Source: Triglochin maritima
Lineage: Eukaryota > Streptophyta > Magnoliopsida > Alismatales > Juncaginaceae
Direction: 5' to 3'
NCBI GenBank assembly: GCA_963682175.1
Contig: OY821784.1
Coordinates: forward strand, 28,005,621-28,069,620
Length of the DNA: 64,000 bases
Positions 55,429 to 64,000 of this stretch are shown in pieces (position 1 is the stretch's first letter; each line of letters opens with the position of its first letter). Position numbers and translations under genes: made by a program. The notes beneath the pieces were generated by a model, which was not told the DNA's origin, did no database searches, and saw only the letters and a program-made list of their open reading frames with translations.

Positions 55429-56370
55429 GGACATGTTGGTCTAGTGGGTACACTCTTGGAGTAGTAGGGTACAAATGATTAGACCAATATTCTAAGAAAA
55501 GTCCACTTGTCGGCTGAAGGATAAATATTAATTATTACTTGTTATTTAAGAATCAATGACCCAAAAATTAATTTCCAAACACTAATTTGAACATTTTAAA
55601 CATGGTTTATGAGGCTCGGTTGTGTCTTCTTTCACAGTTTCTATGGTCAATTTTGACGATTTTGGTTCTATCGATTTAAAGAAACTAGAGATTCTTTAGA
55701 CTCAATTTAATTTTGATGATTAATCAGTTTAATTTGACTCCTAATATGACTTAATATAATTAACATTAGACAATTTGGTTGAAATTACATTGCATACACA
55801 TATTGGTTGCATATTTTATCTTGTTACGCGACCAAGACTCAATATAAAGGATTCAAGACATAAGACACGCAATCAAGCTTCGAGGAAAACATGTAATTTG
55901 TTAGTAAATTGTGGTCTTAGGATCCTATATACACTTGAGTACAAGAGTGGAAATCTAATATAAATTGGTTGATCTGACATTCAGTAGTTGTCGACTAATC
56001 ATTTAAGCCTTATGCTCAAGTGTGATTTCAGACGTCCATCCCACTGTCTTCTGATTCTCAACTTCTATATCCCAATTTTTTTAATGTCAGTTATTCTGGA
56101 CAATGGAACCCTTGTCGGTCAACCAATGTCCATTTTGGTTGTTAGACAAGTTCTAACTCTCATCGGTCGATAGATTCTCACACTTGTCTTTGACTCATAA
56201 GAGCATGCCACATGTTAATATTGTTGTCTCTAACATCATATATATATAATGGTTGTTACGAAGGATCGACAAATTGTCGAACTAGCGGTACAATTGCTAA
56301 CCAGTTAATAGTGTATGTTCACTGTAAGTTCAAGTCTTTCTAACACCCAACATAAAACGACCAATGTTCT
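55429..56370. other. Unassigned AT-rich region
   Basis: No frame above 62 codons with recognisable homology, and no clear repeat. Confidence 0.5.
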
Positions 56371-57956
56371 CACTACTAGGAAAACAAATTTCGTAACTAG
56401 ATTTCCACCACCGAATAAAATTAATCGTCGGGGGTAACATACACTGACGGACATTCCCACAGACACCAACGGAACAATTCTGTCAGTGTATATTTTCATT
56501 GTATATGTCGGAACGAAAACCTACACCGACAGATAGAGTCCATCGATGTACGTTATAGGAAAAAAAGTTTGCGACAAAGTAATTTTTGGGCACAAAAGGA
56601 ACCACCGATGGATATTTTAGCTTACATTGATGGATATGTTTGCCACTCTATTCTTTTTAAGTTTCATCGACGGATACTTTCGTTGGAGATTATTCTGAAA
56701 AATGATCATTTATAGTTCTAATACACTCAGAAACACTAATGGATTAATAAAGAGACATAGACTGATTAATAAAGAATCACCAACGGAATATGTGTGTCAG
56801 TGTTGTATTTATATTAGTAGCCGACACGGGACATCCCCATTCCTACTCCTATAATTCCTCAAACCCTAATCCCCAGCTCGCACCGCTGCAACTCTCACCG
56901 CTCACATTACCTCCTCCTTCCTGACTCGTCGTCGCCTTATCCTCGTCGCATCGTCATCGTACTCGCCTTGTCATCGTCATCGTGGTTGTGTTACCATCAT
57001 CCTCACTGCATCACCATTGCCCCCACTGCCACCCTGTTGTCGCCGCCTCCACTTCTTCTCCTATGGTACCTGTCCTCTCCTCCATTCACTGATGGACAAA
57101 CATCCGTCGGTACATGCTACTATACACCGATATATGATGTCGCCAACAGCGACGGCAAGTGGCGTCGGACAAAGTTTTTTTAGTAGTTGTCTAAGTAGAA
57201 ACTTCCTTCGACGGATAATAAGATTTGTATCTGTCGGTGAAGATTTCGAATACGCGTTAAAATGAATTTTTTCACGAAAAAACGTACTTTGATGGTTGTG
57301 TTAACTTACACTAAGGGATATATTCGTCGGTATCTTTTTTAAAGACAACGACAAAAGGAATCTATCGATGAAGAATTCGAATACGCGGCTAATGATTTTT
57401 TTGTGTGGAAAACCTAGCACCGATGGCTGTGTTAACCTACACTGATGGATATAGTCGTCGGTGACTATCAATACGGCGGTTGGCGCTTAGGATTCGGTCG
57501 GGACTGTTGTCGGCAAAGGGCATGGACGTGTGAAGATATACTCGAGTCTTGTCACCCCAACTGAAAAGTACGGACCACGTGGGACGCCATCTCAAGCTGA
57601 GAGTAACGCCAGAGCAATGGTTGAGAAAGGTGAGTAGATCAAGATGATGATAAGTGAGCTAAAAGTTACAAAAAATGAGCTAGCGGATACAAAAAACAAC
57701 CTGGCGAGGTATAAGTCGATGGTCGATTTTTTGATGGAGAGGGGGGCTTTTAATCCTGAGGTATTGTATTTATAATTTAGTAAATTATATTACATTTGAT
57801 ATGTTAGTTTATATGCATTATAATGTTCTAAGTGACTTAATGTATAATGTTTTAATCATGTAGGATTTTTGCACGCCAAATCCACCTCCAAGTCGAGATG
57901 ACGTTGACGATCCATCAGTCGGATCTAGCACAGGATGTGAAGAACTAATCTATTTT
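56371..57956 (+). mobile_element. CACTA (En/Spm-type) transposon, 3' end cut by LTR
   Basis: It starts CACTACTAGGAAAACA, the characteristic CACTA terminus. It is followed by many copies in both orientations of CCGACGGATA, ATCCGTCGGT and CATCGATGGA-type words at 56430-56830 and 57100-57480, typical of CACTA subterminal repeats. Then comes the end of a transposase-like gene (57541-57950). The element is cut at about 57956 by LTR sequence of the G family, and its other terminus is not found. Confidence 0.72.
57541..57950 (+). pseudogene. CACTA transposase-like C-terminus, two exons
   Basis: On the plus strand the frame reads AESNARAMVEKGE, a stop (TAG), then IKMMISELKVTKNELADTKN and MVDFLMERGAFNPE up to 57760. 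A probable intron runs from GTATTG at 57761 to TAG at 57863. The second exon reads DFCTPNPPPSRDDVDDPSVG, then SSTGCEEL. A coiled-coil heptad-like region followed by a proline-rich end is the usual C-terminus of the plant Ptta/En/Spm transposase family. The in-frame TAG and missing upstream part make it a pseudogene. Confidence 0.6.
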
Positions 57957-60115
57957 TTGGTGGTTAATCAAGTTTTTGGAATTATTTAAGAAAGGTTGAT
58001 TATTGGATTGGATAAGGGTAGCTTAAGCTTTATTGGAGACTGTTTTAATGCTAATGTTTGCTTTGACTTGGGAGGCATGGGTAGGTATGGGTTGAGGTAT
58101 GGTGCGTATGGGTAGGGGTGTGGAGTCATGGTTGAGGTATGGTTGACCATGCTTTCTTTGGTTGGTATGTGCTTGTTGGAGAGAAAACACCCAACTCTCT
58201 CACTTATCCCACTTCAACCTTTCTCTCCACCCCCATCTTATCTCCTTCTTCTTCCTCTACTGCTAGAGTGTTGGCCGGTGGTGGTGCAACGATGACACAA
58301 GGAGGAGCAAAGGTGTAGAGTTCGGCCAACGGTGGAGAAAAGTTCTTTGGTGCAACTTGAGGTGGGCTTGGTTGTGGCTGAGTCTACGGAGGTAAGGGGA
58401 GGCTGCTGACGGTGTTGGAACACCAGCAAACTTCGTCGAGCGTGTAAAAGGTATGCGAAGTTTACATTTTAACTCACACAAGGTGTGTGAGGTGGTGACT
58501 CGGTGTCAGAGTTGGACAAAAGGACTGGACCGTTGGACTGAGTTGCTGGACTGAGGGACAAAATTGTTGTTTTGAGGGACAAAGCTGCTGGACTAAGGGA
58601 CGAAACTACTAGACTAAAGGACTGGAACACTTGATTGTGGGACGAAATTGCTGGACGGAAGGACAAAACTACTATTCTGAGGGATGAAACTTCTGGACTG
58701 AGGGACGAAGATGCTGAATGGCGGGACCGAGCTGCTGGACCGAGGGACAGATCTGTTGGACTAATAGACAAAACTTCTACTATTCTGAGGCGTAGAGCTG
58801 CTACACTGAGGGAGAAAGCTGATGATCTGAAGGACAAGTTGCTGGATTGAGGGATAAAGTTCCTGCTCTAAGGGAAAGAGTTGCTGGACTAAAGGCCGGA
58901 ACTATTGGATTGCGTGACAGAGCGGTTTGACAGAGGAACATAGCTTCGAGACTGAGGTGACAAAGCTGCTGGATTGAAGGACTAGACCGCTACACTAGAC
59001 TACTGGATTAAAGGACTAGACCGTTTGACTGCGGGACATAGTTGCTGGACTGAGGGATAAAACTATTGTTCTGAGGGACGGAGCTACTGGATTGATGAAC
59101 AAAGATGATGTTCTGAAGGACAAATCTGCTGGACTGAGGGACAAAGTTGTTCTGAGGGACAAAGTTGGTGGACTGAGGGACGGAGTTGCTGGACTAAGGG
59201 ACTAAGCTACGGAATCGAGGCGACAGAGCAACTGGATTGAAATACTGGACCGCTGGATTGCGGGACTGGACTGCTTGACTGGAGGACTAGACCGCTAGAC
59301 TACAAGACATATTTGCTGGACGGAGGGAGAAAATTGTTGTTCTGAGGCACAGAGCTACTGGAGTGAGGGATGGAGTTGCTGGAGTAAGGGACAGAGCTGC
59401 TGGACTGCAGGAGAGAGTTGCTGGACTGAAGGACGGAGCTTCTAGAGAGAGACAGAGCTTCTAGACTGAGGGACGGAGCTGTTGTTCTGAGGAACATAGT
59501 TGCTGGACTGAGGGACAAAGCTAATGTTATGAAGGACAAAGTTGTTGGACCGAGGGACAAAGCTGATGTTATGAAGGACAAAGTTGTTGGACTGAGGGAC
59601 AAAGTTGTTCTGAGGGACAGAGATGCTGGACTAAGGGACAAAGTTGCGAAACTGGAATGTTGGACTGGACCGCTAGACTGTGTTGCATAACTGCTGGACG
59701 GAATGACAAAACTGTTGTTCTGAGGGACAAAGCTACTGGACTGAGGGACGGAGTTGTGGGACTTCGGGATAGAGTTACTTGACTGCATGATAGAGTTATT
59801 GGTCTAAGTGACCGAGATGTTAAACTGAGGGACAAAGCTGCTAGACTGAGGGACAAAGTTGATGTTCTGATGGACAAAGCTCCTGGACTAAAGGATGGAG
59901 TTGCTGGACTAAGGGACAAAGCTGATGTTCTGAGGGACAGAGCTGCTGGACCGAGGGACTGAGCTTCTGGACTGAGGGACGGAGCTGCTATTCTGAGGGT
60001 TAGAGTTGCTGGATTGAGGGAGAAACCTGATGTTCTGAAGGACAAGTTGCTAGATTGAGGGATAAAGTTGTTGTTCTGAGGGACAGAGCTACTGTTCTTA
60101 GGGAGGAGGTGTCAA
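57957..60115 (+). repeat. Plus-strand LTR of G family, expanded by minisatellite
   Basis: 57957-58510 matches the reverse complement of 50220-50780 (TTAATCAAGTTTTTGG near the start, AAGTTTACATTTTAACTCAC near 58461-58480). The following minisatellite lies at the same relative place as the short one in the G 5' LTR but is about nine times longer. The remaining LTR part and any internal region are absent: at about 60115 it switches to a gypsy fragment. Confidence 0.78.
58500..60110 (+). repeat. 21-bp minisatellite (~1.6 kb)
   Basis: Consensus like GCTGCTGGACTGAGGGACAAA, alternating with GTTGTTCTGAGGGACAGA-like variants and higher-order combinations. By length there would be roughly 75 units; this is not an exact count. 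The period is a multiple of three, so long low-complexity frames arise on both strands (for example 60045-59569 minus, repeating LSLSPAA); these are not genes. Confidence 0.92.
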
Positions 60116-60560
60116 GAACCTCATGATGCTTGCCAAACACATCAAGCGAACAAAAGGTGGTTCTTTTACCCAAGATATGCTCTAAATACATCCCAATACC
60201 CTCTTCAGTTCTTATGAAGATAGGAGTATTGGGGAGTTGCTGCTCCACCAAAGGTGGGTCTTTGAGACGTACAACATTAAGATCATGTGGCTCAAGGGGC
60301 CACAGGACAAAAAGATAAGGCACACTCTTGTGCCAACTCAAAATCAAGTTGGTACATGTTATTCTCAAATTTGATTGAATCTTCCACTAAGTGATCATGA
60401 ATTGAAACCTCAAGAACCTTAGATTGATTAGGAGTTTGACTTTAAACGATTGTATTTTGAATTTGTGGATGTGGTGGTGGTTCGATATCATAAGCTGAAT
60501 CCTCATATTGACAAGTAAGACCACTCTCCTCACATTCACTTAATTGTTGTGTTATTTGAC
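60116..60560 (-). pseudogene. pol: Gypsy protease-RT spacer fragment (D-like)
   Basis: On the minus strand the sequence reads ENNMYQLDFELAQECALS and, in a shifted frame, FVLWPLEPHDLN and LKDPPLVEQQLPNTPIF. Its DNA is alignable with D at about 35270-35350 (CCTGTGGCC, GAGCCACATGA, GACCCACCT). It is a short isolated piece of the spacer before RT; RT itself is not present. Confidence 0.55.
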
Positions 60561-61468
60561 TTACTTGCATTTCCAAAGAAATGTATGTAGAACAAAACAA
60601 GAAACAAGTGCATGCTTAGATTTCAATGAATTGTAGAACGAAACAAGAAAAAGAAAAGGGGAAGAGAAGAAAAGCTTCATATATCTTATTTTGCATTTCT
60701 TGTTTGGATAGACGAGAGAAAATATGTAATTCTCTTCTTTAGATAGGATAAGAATAGTGAGAAGAAAAAACAAAATGCTCATATTGAATTGACCATATTA
60801 CTCTTCCTTTGAGTTATCAAAAATTGATATGGTTTCAAAGGATTCTAGAAACTTTTTTACAAGTAAATAAAGTTAAATACATACTTAAATCTGTAAGATT
60901 AATAAATAAATTTCTATAACTTACTTATAACCGTAATTAAAATTAAATGGCATGCTTTCATTAGAATGTAACAACTAAGGTAGAAACACTATAAATCCAT
61001 AAATAAAGCAAATTATGTTAACAATTGCAGCATGAACTGTCGGTGGTCAGCAGCAACCAACAAGGCAACTTTAGGAGGTTGGTGTTTAGGCGGAGGAATG
61101 GGTGTATTGTTTGGGTGTTGGAGAAAAAATGAGGTCTTTGTTATTATTACGGTTTCTATCAATTGGATAATTATATTCAGCAGTAAGGATACGAGTGACA
61201 ATAAGTAACTGGTAATTTTATTGAAGAAACGACTAAATCAAGTCGAACAGTGTTTTTATTGCATTATTGTTTTACTTTTATGTAATCAAACTTATTAAAT
61301 TTGCTCCATAAATTCATAATTCATTGCAAACTGAAGTACTTGTTTGTTTCGTACAACAAAAAATGAAATTCATCAACTTGGCTAGTTCAGTTGAAGGATC
61401 CTTAATCTTGGGGTAACCAAACCTAGAGATCGAATGGAGTAGTTCTGTGTTTGAGATTTAAAATGAAT

Positions 61469-61470
<2 letters not shown>
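60561..61470. other. Unassigned AT-rich region
   Basis: No recognisable frame or repeat; AT-rich with scattered homopolymer runs. Confidence 0.5.

Positions 61471-61523
<53 letters not shown>
61471..61523. repeat. (AT)n microsatellite
   Basis: An uninterrupted run of about 26 AT dinucleotides, directly followed by CGTCGTATATACATAGACGT. Confidence 0.97.
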
Positions 61524-61524
<1 letters not shown>

Positions 61525-61744
61525 GTCGTATATACATAGACGTCGGTCGCGTAATATCCGATGTCTATACCTAAACTATAGACGTCAGCTTCCATGGATA
61601 TTCAAACATCCGACGTCTATACCCTGACCCACTCACCTAATAGACGTCGGCTGTAGAATAGGTTGATGCCTATACCCCGACCTCTCACACAATACACGTC
61701 CGCCGTATTAATGGCCGACGTCTATACCAATACAGGTCGACTAT
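61524..61744. repeat. GACGTC subterminal-type repeat cluster
   Basis: About eight copies in both orientations of TAGACGTCGG / CCGACGTCTATA and variants in 220 bp. Such clusters are typical of CACTA subterminal regions, but no terminus is seen because gypsy element F begins at 61745. It is a different family from the one at 56371. Confidence 0.6.
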
Positions 61745-62112
61745 TGATTGACATCATTTCATGCTTATATTTGTACCTTATATCCATTATCTTACACCTA
61801 AGCAATGCTATGTGACGAGTTTTATGTTTAGTTTTCAGAAATAAAGAGGTTTGAAGAGAAGAGCCATGAAAGGACCCAAAAGCAGGAAAAAAGGACCTAA
61901 TTGTGAGACCTGGGGACCAAGATGCAAGGGGGAAGGACCTGATCGTAAGACAGAAGGACCTAAGAGCAAAACAGGAAACTCCACACCATCATGAGGAGTA
62001 TTTTGTCAATTCGATTCGGGTCGGAGCTCCACTAAACAAACCAGATGCATCTAAGACCAAGAAACACTTCAAGAAAAGCCCACAAAGAAAACCAGACGGA
62101 TCTAAACCTTAT

Positions 62113-62132
62113 AGACCGCCAATTGGCGGTCT
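62113..62132 (+). repeat. Perfect 20-bp palindrome in F U3
   Basis: AGACCGCCAATTGGCGGTCT is fully self-complementary, as is the copy at 11954-11973. It lies about 140 bp upstream of the TATA box. Confidence 0.95.
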
Positions 62133-62272
62133 GGAACCGCTAATTGGCGGTCCATTTAGCCCAGAATCCATCTAGTTTTCTGTAGCACGTGTATTAGTGT
62201 ATGCTTAGTGTATTTTTGGTATTGGTTTAGTCCCACATCGGGGGATTGTCCCGGATTAGCTTTTTCCATGCT

Positions 62273-62280
62273 TATAAATA
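62273..62280 (+). promoter_or_regulatory. LTR TATA box (F)
   Basis: TATAAATA in the block GCTTATAAATAGAACTCTTC. Confidence 0.7.
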
Positions 62281-63291
62281 GAACTCTTCACCTTCCATTG
62301 TAATTACCCCATTGTTTGGTGGCATTCTCTCTACTAAGGAGTGAGCCTTGAAGCAATAACTCAAGGTGGAGAAGAGTGCTACCTTCAATGTGAGTCATTG
62401 TTAATAAAAGTTTATTTGTTTCTTTTAATCTTGTCTTGTTATGTTGCTTGTTTTGTGTGGTTTGTTTTACTTTGCTTAATTTCTTGTTTAGTAATTTCAG
62501 TATCTTAGTTAAATGTTTTCTTTGCTTAGTCTAATCAGTAGTATAATGAGTAGTGAGTAGTTCCATCCCCATTTGGGGGGTGGAGAAATATGTGATATAA
62601 TCATGTAGTGTATTAAGTGTGTGTTATTTTTATCCCTTGAGCTTTATATGATTTCCATAACCATATAATGAGTCTCCACTCTTATCTTTGATATGCTAAT
62701 GCTCTTGAATGAAGCTTAGCTTATGCTTTGATTAGTGGACCTATTTTATGGGGAATGATAAGGTTAGGATATGGATGAAGTTAATGTTGGAAACACAATT
62801 TGTAGTGTATGTACTCTTGTTGCCTTTTCCTTAGCTAATGTCTTGTATGTTTTAATGATGTAGTCATCTTAATTCATGTGGAGGCATAGTAGGGTCTAGT
62901 CTTTATACTTGAGTTCATGTAGCTTCATTCCAATTATTGTCTTGTATGTTTTAATGATGTAGTCTTATCTTAATTCATGTAGAGGCAAAGTTGGATGTAG
63001 TTTTATGATTTCATGTACTACATGTTGTGAGGAGCTTAATGAACACACACACACTTCTTTATGTTCACATTATTTCTCTACCCCCTTTGGGGCTTAGTTT
63101 ATTGCTTATCTCTATTTCCATTTGCATCTTAGTGTAGTTTAGTGTAACCAATCCTTTTCTCCTTTCTTTACCCCTTGCCTTCGCACGAACCAAGTGTCGA
63201 CACACCTCCCAGTGGACGACCCGTATTTGCCACCGCTTCAACGCGGCCGTGCACTTGCGGTAGAAATATAAAACGAGATCAATCAAGTTTT

Positions 63292-63309
63292 TGGCGCCGT
63301 TGCCGGGGA
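63292..63309 (+). other. F primer-binding site, Asp-tRNA type
   Basis: TGGCGCCGTTGCCGGGGA, 6 bp after the LTR end; identical to 12992-13009. Confidence 0.9.
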
Positions 63310-64000
63310 GGTGCTCTGTCCAGACCTTGGTTTGGACGATTCGAGGGGTTTTTAATTTTTTGTTTTCAGTTTTTCTTAGTTGCAGGGAACAGTCTGATCA
63401 CGGGGAGGCCACTGGAGAAGTTTGAGGAAGCAAATCCAACAACAGACCGCCAATCAGCGGTTTGGAACCGCCAATTGGCGGCCTGGTAAGGGATTCTGTC
63501 TTCCAATTTTTTTGTGGTTATTTGTGTTGTAATTGTTGTTATCTGGGAGCCCAATTTTGCATGTTGTGATCTTTAGTTTGCTCCCAGATTTAATTTCAAT
63601 CCCCTTTAATCAACTTGGACCATAAAACTCAAAGCAAAAGATTAGACTTCTTGCCATCTAGGTCATGCATCATATGTAGACCTTGCATGCATCTTTCTTT
63701 TCTTTGCTTTACATTTTGTCGTTGATTGCTGGAGCGAGGTATGCATTCCTTATCACTCATTCACGCATTAGGACATTCATTAGTGAGTAAGGTTTGCATC
63801 GAAACAAGAGTGAGGTGAGTGCTTGTTTGGTGAGTTGCTTGCTAGCCTAAGATTTCAAAACATCGTTAAGGGGCATCACCTATAGACTTCAAAGATAAGG
63901 TGGGGGATTTCATCACCCCTCCCTTAGCCCCAAAAAGCACACTCAAATAAAGCCTTAACTAAAAGCAAGTAGACATTGGCCCTAGGATTGCGGGCGCACT
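63310..64000 (+). other. F leader with palindrome pair
   Basis: Noncoding leader. At 63444-63482, about 135 bp after the primer site, are two units: AGACCGCCAATCAGCGGTTT and ACCGCCAATTGGCGGCCT. The 63175-63489 frame is not conserved in C and is rejected as a gene. Confidence 0.7.

Larger units (their letters stand above)
61745..63285 (+). repeat. F 5' LTR (1541 bp)
   Basis: It starts TGATTGACATCATTTCATGC and ends ...GAGATCAATCA. The U3 has the perfect 20-bp palindrome AGACCGCCAATTGGCGGTCT at 62113-62132, followed by a second unit (ACCGCTAATTGGCGGT). TATA box at 62273-62280. Confidence 0.92.
61745..64000 (+). mobile_element. Gypsy element F (Athila-like), 5' end
   Basis: LTR 61745-63285, Asp-tRNA-type primer site at 63292-63309 and leader to the window end. 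The leader is colinear with C (13010-13600) up to GACATTGGCCCTA, where gag coding is expected to start. The rest lies outside. The five bases before the LTR are ACTAT. Confidence 0.9.

Noticed and set aside
55429..56370. Host gene in the region between the hAT-like and CACTA elements.
   Set aside because: No frame above 62 codons with recognisable similarity, and no splice-linked exon series that I can support.
59300..60045. Long Ser/Leu-rich minus-strand frames (repeating LSLSPAA) and matching plus-strand frames.
   Set aside because: By-product of a 21-bp minisatellite whose period is a multiple of three; no start context or homology.

Overview
This window looks like repeat-dense nuclear DNA of a flowering plant. 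I see no host gene, tRNA, rRNA or CRISPR array. Nearly everything that can be named is transposable-element sequence: Ty1/copia and Ty3/gypsy LTR retrotransposons with plant-type primer-binding sites (initiator-Met tRNA for the copia family and the Tekay-like element, an Asp-tRNA-type site for the large gypsy family), CACTA DNA transposon pieces and a short hAT-like element. I cannot name the species. Every coding region is broken by stops, frameshifts or deletions, so they are called pseudogenes except one short open RNase H piece.

Layout. 1-6223: copia A1 (gag to RNase H plus 3' LTR; the 5' end is outside the window), apparently inserted in an older copy A2 (6224-7952). 7953-35544: a three-deep nest. 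Minus-strand gypsy D (7953-10462 and 32055-35544) is split by plus-strand gypsy C (10463-32054, 5-bp duplication ACTCG), and C is split inside its protease region by copia B (15545-24951, 5-bp duplication CATTG). 35545-37051: a 5'-truncated copia LTR. 37052-40205 and 48526-about 50780: minus-strand Tekay/Del-like chromovirus G. G is split by a gypsy LTR (40206-41763) and a copia stretch with the order internal 3' end, LTR, internal 5' end, LTR piece (41764-48525). 50.8-57.9 kb: a tandem repeat, CACTA fragments, a reverse-strand copia LTR and a hAT-like element with an 8-bp duplication. 57957-60115: a plus-strand LTR of the G family swollen by a 21-bp minisatellite. 60.1-61.7 kb: a gypsy fragment, AT-rich DNA, an (AT)n run and a CACTA-like repeat cluster. 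61745-64000: the 5' LTR, primer site and leader of another gypsy element (F) that runs off the window.

The most striking structure is in the LTRs. The copia LTRs carry clusters of the palindrome GGTCGACC and variants upstream of the TATA box. The unrelated gypsy LTRs carry a different palindrome, CCGCCA-N(1-2)-TGGCGG, both upstream of the TATA box and again shortly downstream of the primer-binding site. In B and in C the two LTRs of the same element differ by loss of one palindrome unit, so the arrays change after insertion. Other points of interest are an extra ORF after integrase in C that D lacks, a shared RNase H deletion in A1 and B, a shared catalytic-site substitution in the integrases of A1 and A4, and a duplicated leader in C.
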